17,681 nt of DNA from Eubacteriales bacterium (GTDB lineage Bacteria; Bacillota; Clostridia; Oscillospirales; CAG-272). Positions 6,370-14,050 of the stretch are shown piece after piece. A program made the translations under genes and the position numbers. Each line of letters begins with the position of its first letter. The stretch's first letter is position 1. The notes under the pieces are model-generated. The model ran no database searches. It saw only the letters and a list, made by a program, of their open reading frames with translations, and was not told the DNA's origin. Location of the stretch: assembly GCA_028709565.1 (NCBI GenBank), contig JAQVWU010000016.1, positions 1 to 17,681 of the forward strand, given 5' to 3'.

Positions 6370-7431
6370 CTATATTATACAGTACAGATTAAGATCCCAC
6401 GCCGGGATATATTTAAACCGGCGTATAAAAAATCTGTAGTTCGGATTCAGTGTTTTGATATAAAGGGGCAGCCTGAACAGGTCTTCGCTCCGGTGGTAGA
6501 GGGATACGCATAAGTCGGGAGACCAGTCTTTTATCGTTTCGGCGGAGCCGGCCAGCGCTTCATATTCGGAGCCTTCGACATCGTATTTTATATAATCGGC
6601 CCGCCGCCCGTCAAGTATGGAATCCAGTGCGATTAGTTCCCCTGCGGTGCCGGTTTCATCTCCCGGTATAATGCGGCTTGAACGGCTGCCCCGCGCCGAA
6701 AAGGCAGCCCTGCCCCCATGACTCCAGGCACCCGCGTTATACAGCCGGGCGCCGGGGCAGTGTGTCCGGCAAAAGGCGGTCAGTTTGCGAAAGGAGTGCG
6801 GGTCGGGTTCCAGGGCATAGATTTCACGAACCGAATTTGTGCCCGAGAGCAGCTGATATATGGTATCGCCGGTATAGGCGCCCAGGTCGCAATATGTGAC
6901 ATATTCCCCGGGCCGCAGCAGTTCATTTTGCACATTGTCTTTATCGGAACGGGCGCGGCGCAGATATGATATATCACCGCTAAGTTTATAGTTTATCACG
7001 CTGTCAAATATAAATACCGATTCCTCATCGCAGAGCATTGAGCGCACCCGTTCAAGTTCGCTTTTATGTTTGTCATAAAAACAACGGTCAAACAGCGTAT
7101 CCCCGACCGCCGGCACATCGGGGGCGTATGTCTCATGTGTTTCGGACAGGGTATAAAAACATTCAAGAACGCCGTCCAAAGAGGACGCGAAGGCGATTAC
7201 AACGATGAAGTCGCCAAAGAGGGCGCGGACATCGTCATATGACATGACCTTCATGCCGCGGAAGGAGCGGCTGCGGACAAATCCCTCAGAGGCAAATACG
7301 CCGGAAGCCTCAATGCCGTACCGCCCGAAAACATCAAGGATTTTATCGGCGCCGTCACCCGTTCCGTATAATACTATCGGTTTTGAAGCAGACATAAGGG
7401 TATGCCATACGTCTTTGGCACCCGGTGTCAT
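6370..7431 (-). CDS. FkbM-family methyltransferase with N-terminal Rossmann-like domain
   Basis: The 353-residue protein has two parts. Residues about 17-95 form a nucleotide-binding-like unit (KPIVLYGTGDGADKILD, then GVFASEGFVRSRSFRGMKV and IVVIAFASS), as seen fused to some glycan-modifying enzymes. Residues about 176-345 are the SAM-dependent methyltransferase domain: motif I CDLGAYTGDT (181-190), the acidic turn IYALEPD (204-210), and the FkbM hallmark IKYDVEGSE (271-279). FkbM enzymes O-methylate sugars and natural products; the substrate here is unknown. Its ATG overlaps the stop of the amidohydrolase gene (ATGA, 7428-7431), so the two are translationally coupled. It ends with TAG, 26 bp before the flavoprotein gene. 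Confidence 0.87.
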   Translation of the reverse strand: MTPGAKDVWHTLMSASKPIVLYGTGDGADKILDVFGRYGIEASGVFASEGFVRSRSFRGMKVMSYDDVRALFGDFIVVIAFASSLDGVLECFYTLSETHETYAPDVPAVGDTLFDRCFYDKHKSELERVRSMLCDEESVFIFDSVINYKLSGDISYLRRARSDKDNVQNELLRPGEYVTYCDLGAYTGDTIYQLLSGTNSVREIYALEPDPHSFRKLTAFCRTHCPGARLYNAGAWSHGGRAAFSARGSRSSRIIPGDETGTAGELIALDSILDGRRADYIKYDVEGSEYEALAGSAETIKDWSPDLCVSLYHRSEDLFRLPLYIKTLNPNYRFFIRRFKYIPAWDLNLYCII

Positions 7432-8240
7432 GTTTCCGCCGAAAGAAAGCGCAGTGCGTTGTTATAAAGGATATTCTGTCTCTCGGCTTCACCGATATCT
7501 ATTTTCATAAAAATCGCAAGATGCTGAGCGGGATTTATGACCGGATAATCGCTGCCGTACATCACCCGGTCGCAGCCGCACGCGGCGATAAGCCGGCGGG
7601 CTTTTTCCGGGGACATCGCCCACAGGGCGCTGGAAAGGTCATACCAGATATTGGGACGACCGTAGAGATAATATTGGGCCTCTTCCCATGCCCTGTAACC
7701 ACCGAAATGCGCGGCGACAACCTTAAGGCGCGGAAATCTGTCGGTCAGCCTCGCCAGCTTTTGCGGCTCGGAGTATCTGTATTCGGTCCGGCTGTCCCCC
7801 ATATGCAGAAACAGCGGCATTCTGCCCTCTATCATCTCGCAAATGCGGTACATTTGGGCGCAATCGATATCCATGCGCTGGATATCGGGATGTATTTTTA
7901 TACCGCTGAGTCCCATCGCTTCACATCGGTCGATTTCCGTTTTAAAATCCGGATAATCCTGATGCATACAGGCGAAGCCGTACGTTTCAAAACCCCGGGC
8001 GCGGGACAATGTGACAAGGACGGCGGTTGAATCGTTTATTTTGGATGTCTGCTTAGCGTTTGTTGCCACCGAAAGTAAAAAGAAACCGCGGATACCGTTA
8101 TCCGGGGCCTGCTGCTCAAGGTCATCATAGGTGCCCTTGCCCTGAACCTCGAAATTATAAAAATCCCCGAGATTCAAGGTTGCCTTTTCAGCGATGGTAT
8201 CGGGGTAGGTGTGAATGTGAGCATCGATTATTTTATACAT
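7428..8240 (-). CDS. Amidohydrolase-2 family metal-dependent hydrolase
   Basis: The 270-residue TIM-barrel-type protein shows the metal-binding pattern of the amidohydrolase_2 family. It has HIH near the N-terminus (H8, H10), GIKIHPD (113-119), LFLHMGD with H146, VVAAHFGG with H178, and the late YGSDYP with D231. These enzymes hydrolyse or decarboxylate small ring or amide substrates; the substrate is not evident. ATG at 8240 follows the stop of the LiaF-like gene by 13 bp with only a weak GGAA-type ribosome binding site. It overlaps the FkbM gene by 4 bp, suggesting the two are made together, though no pathway can be named. Confidence 0.88.
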   Translation of the reverse strand: MYKIIDAHIHTYPDTIAEKATLNLGDFYNFEVQGKGTYDDLEQQAPDNGIRGFFLLSVATNAKQTSKINDSTAVLVTLSRARGFETYGFACMHQDYPDFKTEIDRCEAMGLSGIKIHPDIQRMDIDCAQMYRICEMIEGRMPLFLHMGDSRTEYRYSEPQKLARLTDRFPRLKVVAAHFGGYRAWEEAQYYLYGRPNIWYDLSSALWAMSPEKARRLIAACGCDRVMYGSDYPVINPAQHLAIFMKIDIGEAERQNILYNNALRFLSAET

Positions 8241-8253
8241 GTATGATTCCGTT

Positions 8254-9012
8254 TCAGTTGATTATTGTCACCGAATTGAATATACAGCCCGCGTTTATAC
8301 GCAATACCGGCATATTCTGTATATCGGCGTAGTTCTTTGCTTCGACAAAAAGCTTGCCGACACCCCCCGTCTTCTTTGTGAGCAGATTGATGTCGCGATT
8401 TATTTTAATGGTTACGGGGGCAAACATAGCCTTGACATAGATTACGGCATCGTCATCAATCACGGCATCCGACAGGTCCAGGTTTATGGGGGAAAACCAG
8501 GCGATAACCTCCGCGCCATGAAAATTTTCGTCGGTTTTTATATTTCTCTTTAACGCGAAGCTGCGCCAAACCGGTATAAAATAGGACTTGCCGTCTTCGG
8601 CGTCCAAAATACGGCGAAAACCAAAGGGCTTATTGTGAAATATCATACGCAGACCTATGTAAATCAGCGCAACGGGAACCAACAGCAGCGGACCCTGCTG
8701 TAATATCAGGGCGATAACACCGCCGGCAAGCCCGAAGATGAAAAGAGAACCCGGACCGCGGTCAAGCACCCCCGCCAGGCAGGGTATAATAAGTAAAAGC
8801 GTCCACCAGCCCGAAAAGAAGACGGTAAATCCTGTCCAAAGACCGACAATATTGCCGAAATAACCGATACCCGAACCTATCAGCGAAAAACCCACCAGGC
8901 TTCCCAGGGTGCGCCAGTAATGACCGCCTTTTTTCTTTTTCGGTTCTATATTTTTTCCGCCTTTATCGTTTGGTTTGCCGACGCCGGTATTTTTATTGCT
9001 GTCGTTGTTCAT
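8254..9012 (-). CDS. LiaF-like membrane protein
   Basis: The 252-residue protein begins with a very hydrophilic Lys/Gly/Asn-rich tail (1-32). About four transmembrane helices follow in tight succession (about 35-127). A C-terminal soluble beta-rich domain comes next (FHGAEVIAWFSPINLDLSDAVI, then VIYVKAMFAPVTIKI and PVLRINAGCIFNSVTII), which resembles the LiaF C-terminal (DUF2154-type) domain with its repeated aspartate-containing strands. In Bacillus, LiaF is a membrane partner that holds the LiaS kinase inactive under envelope stress. No LiaRS-type two-component genes are visible here, so the role is unknown. It starts 41 bp after potD, with a modest AGGGAAAG upstream and no terminator between. 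Confidence 0.7.
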   Translation of the reverse strand: MNNDSNKNTGVGKPNDKGGKNIEPKKKKGGHYWRTLGSLVGFSLIGSGIGYFGNIVGLWTGFTVFFSGWWTLLLIIPCLAGVLDRGPGSLFIFGLAGGVIALILQQGPLLLVPVALIYIGLRMIFHNKPFGFRRILDAEDGKSYFIPVWRSFALKRNIKTDENFHGAEVIAWFSPINLDLSDAVIDDDAVIYVKAMFAPVTIKINRDINLLTKKTGGVGKLFVEAKNYADIQNMPVLRINAGCIFNSVTIIN

Positions 9013-9053
9013 AAATACGGCACTTTCCCTTCATTTGTTCAGGTTTTAATCTG

Positions 9054-10295
9054 TTATAATTCCCGCGTTTTCTTTTTCCGGTACCGTCTTACGTTAATGA
9101 AGATTATCAGCGTGACCGAAACAACGATGAGCACCGGGGACAGCCAGGGATTTTTCCCGGTTTGGCTCATCAGTTCGGTCCATAAACTGTCCAGCAGACG
9201 TGTGGTATCGGAGGGCAGCGTGATATATTCCTGAGCCTTGGAAAGGGCTTCCTCGGAAGGGTAGGAGATACTTTCCTTTGTCTCATCGTCAAGCAGCTCG
9301 TAAACGGCGATATGAGGCGTCGAATATCCGATATATTCGCAGTTTTTTAAAGCAACCCGGGTTTCGCATAAAAAGTTGATATACATCTCGGCGGCTTCTT
9401 TATTTTTGGCGCCCTTTGGTATACACATGGCGTCAATAAAGACATTGGTGCCCTCTTCGGGGACGACAAACTCCAGGTCGGGATTGTCCTCCATCATCGT
9501 AATGGCGTCGCCCGCATAATAAGGGGCCAGAGCGGCTTCACCGCCCCCCATTTTATCGAAGATTTCGTCCATAACATAGGCCTGGATCAGCAATTTTTGT
9601 TTTGACAGCTCGGCTGCCGCTTCGCGCAATTCATTTTCATCGGTAGTATTTACCGAATAGCCCAGTCTGAACAGAGAGATAGCGAAGGAATCCCGCGAAT
9701 TGGAGAACATCAGGATATCCTTGGCATATTTTTCGTTCCACAGAATGTCCCAGGTCGCCGGATTATCGCTCTCGTCAAAAAGAGTCTTGTTGTAAATTAT
9801 GCCCATGATACCCCACATATACGGTACCGAGTATTCGTTGGTCACATCAAAAGCGTTGTTTCTGAAGTTTTCCGCAATATATGAAAAGTTCGGTACATTG
9901 GAGAAGTTTATTTTTTCCAGCATATTTTCATTGGCCATGCGCGCGATCATATAATCGGACGGTATAATAATATCGTATGAAGAGCCTCCGCTTTTGAGTT
10001 TTGCGTACATTTCCTCGTTTGAGGCGAAATTCGAATAGTTTACCCTTATACCGGTAAGCTCGGTAAAGGCTTTGTTTGTATCGAAGGCGTCCTCCTCACC
10101 GTCGTCAACCGAGATATATTCACCCCAGTTGTATACATTGACCGACATATTTTTGCCGCGGAACCGGTCCCAGTCGTAGTCTGAGTATTCATATGACTCA
10201 TACGACGCGGCTGCCGGCGCGCAGACCGGGGAAAACATCATGAGAGTGAGTGAAAGCGCAATCAGCGGTTTTATAATTTTTATATACTTTTTCAT
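9054..10295 (-). CDS. potD: Polyamine ABC transporter substrate-binding protein with C-terminal membrane anchor
   Basis: This 413-residue protein binds spermidine/putrescine-type ligands outside the cell and delivers them to PotBC. PotD/PotF-like segments are visible: VNVYNWGEYIS (about 52-62), KSGGSSYDIIIPSDYMI (about 101-117), YSVPYMWGIMGIIYNK (near 156) and the late ALKNCEYIGYSTP. The N-terminus has a signal peptide (MKKYIKIIKPLIALSLTLMMF) ending near APAAAS. Cys25 is not in a good lipobox. Instead the C-terminus has a hydrophobic helix (about 384-402) and a basic tail RRYRKKKTREL, which likely anchors it. ATG at 10295 overlaps the potC stop (ATGA). It is the last of four pot genes. Confidence 0.92.
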   Translation of the reverse strand: MKKYIKIIKPLIALSLTLMMFSPVCAPAAASYESYEYSDYDWDRFRGKNMSVNVYNWGEYISVDDGEEDAFDTNKAFTELTGIRVNYSNFASNEEMYAKLKSGGSSYDIIIPSDYMIARMANENMLEKINFSNVPNFSYIAENFRNNAFDVTNEYSVPYMWGIMGIIYNKTLFDESDNPATWDILWNEKYAKDILMFSNSRDSFAISLFRLGYSVNTTDENELREAAAELSKQKLLIQAYVMDEIFDKMGGGEAALAPYYAGDAITMMEDNPDLEFVVPEEGTNVFIDAMCIPKGAKNKEAAEMYINFLCETRVALKNCEYIGYSTPHIAVYELLDDETKESISYPSEEALSKAQEYITLPSDTTRLLDSLWTELMSQTGKNPWLSPVLIVVSVTLIIFINVRRYRKKKTREL

Positions 10296-11092
10296 ATCCG
10301 TTCACCGCTGACCCTACGCGTGTTTTTTCTGAGTTTCGCGTCACGGAGATTCATCACCAGAAGAATTGCCAGGACGACGGCGAAGATGATTGCCGACAGG
10401 GCATTTACCTCCGGACTGACCTTGCGGCGGGTCATGGAAAAGATGGTTATCGACAGTGTCTGGGAGGTGGCGCCGTAGGTAAAGTAGCTTATGATAAAAT
10501 CGTCTATGGAGTATGTCAGAGCCATGAGAAAGCCGGTGACTATACCGGGCATAATCTCGGGAAGCACCGCTTTGAAAAAAGCGGACGTCGGATTGCAGCC
10601 CAGGTCCATCGCCGCATCATACAGATTACGGTTCATCTGACGCAATTTCGGCAGCACATTCAAAATCACATAGGGAACGCAGAAGGTGATATGCGATAAA
10701 ATAAGGGTTGTGAAACCGAATTCCATTTTCACGGCGACAAAGAGCAGCATAAGCGACACACCCGTGACTATCTCCGGATTCAGTATAGGCAGATATGTAA
10801 TATTCAACACGATCGAACGGGGTATCTTTTTCATGTTGTAGATGCCGATGGCGGCGGCAGTCCCGATGAGCGTGGCAACCGTTGAGGCTACGGCGGCGAC
10901 CAGCAGGGTGTTGCCGAGGGAATTTATTATGGTCTCGTTTGTGAGCAGTTTGCGATACCAGTCAAGGGTAAAACCCGTCCAGACAGTGCGGCTTTTTGAG
11001 GCGTTGAATGAGTTTACAATCAGCACTGCAATCGGCGCGTATAAAAACAAGAAGATCAGCGCCAAATAAAATCTCGACGTTATCTTTTTCAT
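10292..11092 (-). CDS. potC: Polyamine ABC transporter permease PotC
   Basis: This 266-residue inner-membrane permease has six predicted helices starting at about residue 8. The cytoplasmic EAA loop that docks onto the ATPase reads YDAAMDLGCNPTSAFFKAVLPEIMPG (about 158-183). FTLDWYRKLL and YSIDDFIISYFT are typical of PotC/PotI. It forms the channel with PotB. Its ATG overlaps the potB stop by 4 bp and its own stop overlaps the potD start, so translation of B, C and D is coupled. Confidence 0.94.
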   Translation of the reverse strand: MKKITSRFYLALIFLFLYAPIAVLIVNSFNASKSRTVWTGFTLDWYRKLLTNETIINSLGNTLLVAAVASTVATLIGTAAAIGIYNMKKIPRSIVLNITYLPILNPEIVTGVSLMLLFVAVKMEFGFTTLILSHITFCVPYVILNVLPKLRQMNRNLYDAAMDLGCNPTSAFFKAVLPEIMPGIVTGFLMALTYSIDDFIISYFTYGATSQTLSITIFSMTRRKVSPEVNALSAIIFAVVLAILLVMNLRDAKLRKNTRRVSGERI

Positions 11093-12063
11093 AACAATAC
11101 GCTCTCCATTTCTTCGTTATCCAGCTGATTGGTCAGTGACATACAGAGCAGTACGAATATCATCAGCACAAGGGACATGGCAGCCCCGAGATTGGGGTTG
11201 TAGGCATTGCCGAGGAACTGCAGATCGATCAGGTCTCCGATGAGCATATTGGTTCCACCGCCCAGCATGCGCGATATTATGAATGTACTGACCGCAGGCA
11301 CGAACACCATGGTTATACCGCTGGCAATGCCGGGCATACTCAGCGGCAATATAACCCTGCCGAAAACAGCCAGAGCCCCGGCGCCCAGATCCTGCGCCGA
11401 TTCGATGGTTCGCTCATCTATTTTTGTCATAATCGAATAGAGGGGGAGGATCATAAACGGAAGGTAATTATACACCATGCCCAGAACGACGGCGCCCTGG
11501 GAGTTAATCATCTCAAAGGGACCCAGACCTATGAGCGCGAGCAGTTTATTGATCCATCCGTTGCGCTCGAGCAGCGTCATCCACGCATAGGTACGCAGCA
11601 GGAAATTCATCCACATGGGCAGCATGACGAGCATAAGCATGATATTCTGACGCTGAAAATTCATGCGGGAGATCATATATGACAGCGGATATGAAATAAT
11701 CAGACAGATGGCGGTTGCAATCAGCGCCAGCCATATCGATAAAAATAATACGGGCAGATAATCGGAAACGGCGAATATATTGTCAAGCGTGAAGATTGTT
11801 TTTTCGGTCAGGGGGAAGGTCACCCACGATATATCCGTTTCTTCTTCGGATTCGTCAGCGGTGAGTTCGCCGGTTTCACGGTCAATGCCTGCGCCGTCCA
11901 TATAACCCAGCGTTTCGGGGTCAATTATATTACCTGCGGCGTCCACGGTGACGGTAGTTGTGAAGGCGAAGACGCCTATTAAAAAAAGCGGGATTACAAT
12001 GAATACCGACATCCATATAATATACGGAACCGCGGCTTTACTTGTTTGCTTCATCGGCTTCAA
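11089..12063 (-). CDS. potB: Polyamine ABC transporter permease PotB, with enlarged external loop
   Basis: This 324-residue permease carries the EAA motif ESAQDLGAGALAVFGRVILP (221-240) followed by LSMPGIASG, and the PotB-like WMNFLLRTYAWMTLL segment (151-165). The first helix (about 12-37) is followed by an acidic stretch of about 40 extra residues (roughly 40-80, including DRETGELTADESEEE) before TLDNIFAV. This makes the protein longer than most PotB proteins, which I recall at about 275-300. The insert should face outside the cell, towards PotD. The 5' end overlaps the potA 3' end by 26 bp. Confidence 0.93.
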   Translation of the reverse strand: MKPMKQTSKAAVPYIIWMSVFIVIPLFLIGVFAFTTTVTVDAAGNIIDPETLGYMDGAGIDRETGELTADESEEETDISWVTFPLTEKTIFTLDNIFAVSDYLPVLFLSIWLALIATAICLIISYPLSYMISRMNFQRQNIMLMLVMLPMWMNFLLRTYAWMTLLERNGWINKLLALIGLGPFEMINSQGAVVLGMVYNYLPFMILPLYSIMTKIDERTIESAQDLGAGALAVFGRVILPLSMPGIASGITMVFVPAVSTFIISRMLGGGTNMLIGDLIDLQFLGNAYNPNLGAAMSLVLMIFVLLCMSLTNQLDNEEMESVLL

Positions 12064-13156
12064 CCTCCGCGTTTACGGTATAACGGGTCACCTTGGGTCT
12101 TTCGCTTTTTTTCATTATATGTATATCATCGGGTGTCATCGATATGCCGACCGTGTCGTTTACCGCTCTGGCTTTTGTCGAGTGAATAATCCAGATATCC
12201 TCCGGTGTGTTTACTATGATTTCATAATGAACGCCCTTGAAGGTGACCGTTTCGACCACGCCCCTGATACCCGTGACATCTCCGTTTGAGGCGTCGGACA
12301 GCGTGATATCCTCGGGTCTTATCACCACATCCACCTCTTCCGACTCTTCAAAACCGCTGTCCAGGCATTCGAATGTATACCCGCAGAATTCCACCAGATG
12401 ATCGCGCCGCATAATACCCGAAACTATATTGCTTTCACCAATAAAATCGGCGACAAAGGCGTTTGACGGTTCGTTGTATATATCCTGCGGGGACCCTATC
12501 TGCTGTATGATTCCGTTTGACATGACCACCACCGTGTCACTCATTGTAAGCGCCTCTTCCTGGTCGTGGGTGACATATACAAAGGTTATGGACATGCGCT
12601 GCTGTATCTTCTTGAGCTCTATCTGCATTTCTTTGCGGAGCTTGAGGTCCAGAGCGCCCAGCGGTTCGTCAAGCAGCAAAACCTTGGGATTGTTTATCAG
12701 CGCCCGGGCGATGGCTACGCGCTGCTGCTGTCCGCCCGAAAGGTTATTAACGCTGCGCTTTTCATATCCCTCAAGGTCTACCAGTTCAAGCATTTCGACT
12801 ACGCGGGACAATATCTCCTTTTCGGGTGTTTTTTTCACGCGCAGACCGAAGGCTACATTTTCATAAACGTTGAGATGAGGAAAGAGAGCGTATTTCTGGA
12901 ATATTGTATTGACATTCCGCTTATACGGCGGCAGGTCGTTTATGCGTTTGCCCTCAAAAATCACATCGCCCGAAACCGGGGTTACAAAGCCCCCGATAAT
13001 CCGCAGCGTCGTTGTTTTACCGCAGCCTGACGGACCCAGCAGGGTAACGAATTCGTTGTCATGAATATCCAGGTTTATGCCGCGCAGCACCGGCTCCCCG
13101 TCAAAATCCATACGGATATTCCGCAGTTCAACAATTTTATCCTTCGTACTTTTCAT
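12038..13156 (-). CDS. potA: Polyamine ABC transporter ATP-binding protein
   Basis: This 372-residue ATPase energises PotBC. Walker A is GPSGCGKTT (41-49), the Q-loop Gln is near 87, the ABC signature LSGGQQQRVAIARAL spans 139-153, Walker B/D-loop VLLLDEPLGALD spans 159-170, and the switch His is in VTHDQEEA (195-202). The C-terminal third (about 240-372) is a TOBE-type regulatory domain with IRPEDI, as in PotA/FbpC-type importers. PotA is assigned rather than another cation or sugar ATPase because potBCD follow directly. ATG at 13156 has only an AAAGG about 12 nt upstream. It is the first gene of potABCD. Confidence 0.94.
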   Translation of the reverse strand: MKSTKDKIVELRNIRMDFDGEPVLRGINLDIHDNEFVTLLGPSGCGKTTTLRIIGGFVTPVSGDVIFEGKRINDLPPYKRNVNTIFQKYALFPHLNVYENVAFGLRVKKTPEKEILSRVVEMLELVDLEGYEKRSVNNLSGGQQQRVAIARALINNPKVLLLDEPLGALDLKLRKEMQIELKKIQQRMSITFVYVTHDQEEALTMSDTVVVMSNGIIQQIGSPQDIYNEPSNAFVADFIGESNIVSGIMRRDHLVEFCGYTFECLDSGFEESEEVDVVIRPEDITLSDASNGDVTGIRGVVETVTFKGVHYEIIVNTPEDIWIIHSTKARAVNDTVGISMTPDDIHIMKKSERPKVTRYTVNAEVEADEANK

Positions 13157-13240
13157 AATACAGACATACCTTTCGTGCTGATAATATTACGGGAGGAAAA
13201 AACAGGGTATTTATATTCATCTTACAGTTAATTATTAATT

Positions 13241-13269
13241 ATGGTATCATATTTTCAGGCGGATTGCAA
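13241..13269 (-). promoter_or_regulatory. Weak candidate promoter upstream of potA
   Basis: Read on the minus strand, TTGCAA (13269-13264), a 17-bp spacer and TACCAT (13246-13241) form a 4/6 plus 4/6 match. This lies in the 149-bp AT-rich gap before potA. It overlaps one arm of an imperfect inverted repeat (13256-13265 with 13296-13305). Confidence 0.3.
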
Positions 13270-13305
13270 TAGTTTGGGTTTCAATTCCGTATAAAAATCC
13301 GCCCG

Positions 13306-13890
13306 TTAATTCAACATGCCCCGTATGGCATCCCGGGCGGCTCTTATCGCCTTGTCGGACGGCTCATTTCGGATACTGCCGTCGTCAACGCAATCATACG
13401 CGCCGGGTTCAAATATAATCTCCGCCAGATTATCGGGATAAGCGGGACTGCCCAGTTTTCGGACCGCTTCGGCTCCGACGGCGACCATATCCAGCCAGCT
13501 GCCCTTGCCGGCTTCGGCGTGTATCAGCCGCGCCAGCATATAAACGTCGTATTCACTCAAGAGCATGTCGGGCTGGCTCTCCAAAGATTCCAGGAAGGCT
13601 TTGTCCGCTTTGCCGGTTCCGTCCAGATCCATATACAGCTGATAACGGCGTACCGCGGCGGAGGTCACGGTGTCATATATCCCGGTTATTTCGCCGTCGT
13701 AAAAGCCCAGACGTTCCAGCTTCTCCTGAATTGCCGTTATCGCCGAAGGGTCATCACCGCCCGCCGGCATGACGGTTCGGTCCCGGTCTGTTAAGCCGAA
13801 GACCGAGGTATATATGGCAACGGCGCAGAACATAGCCGCCACACCGCCTATAAAATAACGCATAAAACTTACCGGTTTATATAATATCAC
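13306..13890 (-). CDS. PG-binding / SleB-type (Hydrolase_2) protein with short C-terminus
   Basis: The 194-residue protein has an N-terminal membrane helix or signal anchor (about 10-32), a peptidoglycan-binding domain (about 48-103; AITAIQEKLERLGFYDGEITG, then AVRRYQ) and the front part of a SleB/CwlJ-type hydrolase domain (from about 114). The latter includes YMLARLIHAEAGKG with the predicted catalytic Glu126, DMVAVGAEAV, EIIFEPGAYDCVDDGSI and AIRAARDAIRG. SleB domains normally continue about 30 residues with a tyrosine-rich YYNP-type region; here the protein stops at GMLN. It may be a degraded or short variant of a spore-cortex or cell-wall lytic enzyme. The start is GTG at 13890 with GGGAG about 9 nt upstream. 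A weak promoter (13948-13943 and 13924-13919, minus strand) may serve it. Confidence 0.72.
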   Translation of the reverse strand: MILYKPVSFMRYFIGGVAAMFCAVAIYTSVFGLTDRDRTVMPAGGDDPSAITAIQEKLERLGFYDGEITGIYDTVTSAAVRRYQLYMDLDGTGKADKAFLESLESQPDMLLSEYDVYMLARLIHAEAGKGSWLDMVAVGAEAVRKLGSPAYPDNLAEIIFEPGAYDCVDDGSIRNEPSDKAIRAARDAIRGMLN

Positions 13891-13965
13891 AACCCCGTTC
13901 TCCCGAACATATAATTTGTTTATAGTTATTTTTCACACAGGCAATGAATTTATACCCCCCTGCGA

Positions 13966-13994
13966 TTGACTTTGATAAAACATTATGATAAACT
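13966..13994 (+). promoter_or_regulatory. Candidate promoter now separated from its genes by the IS
   Basis: TTGACT (13966-13971), a 17-bp spacer and TAAACT (13989-13994) point rightwards. With the insertion sequence and one target copy removed, the DUF1934 ATG would lie at about 14057, leaving a leader of roughly 55 nt. That is a sensible distance for this to have been the native promoter of the DUF1934-holA pair. Confidence 0.45.
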
Positions 13995-14017
13995 GTATTT
14001 GAATTGCGAATTCAGTA

Positions 14018-14023
14018 TTTAGT
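14018..14023. repeat. Left target-site duplication TTTAGT of the insertion sequence
   Basis: TTTAGT directly abuts the left end of the element and is repeated exactly at 15751-15756 next to the right end. A six-base duplication fits IS4-superfamily elements. Confidence 0.85.
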
Positions 14024-14050
14024 CTGTAACTTTTGAATTTTAGGTATCCC
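14024..14050 (+). repeat. Left terminal inverted repeat of the IS
   Basis: This repeat starts CTGTAACTTTT and ends TTTTAGGTATCCC. It matches the reverse complement of 15724-15750 except at two positions (12 and 14). Confidence 0.92.

Noticed and set aside
12566..13030. Open frames antisense to potA
   Set aside because: They mirror the ATPase gene and carry no family signature.
13256..13305. Imperfect inverted repeat (GGCGGATT with AATCCGCC) as terminator of the SleB-like gene
   Set aside because: The loop is about 30 nt and no T-tract follows on either strand; possibly a regulatory or chance structure.
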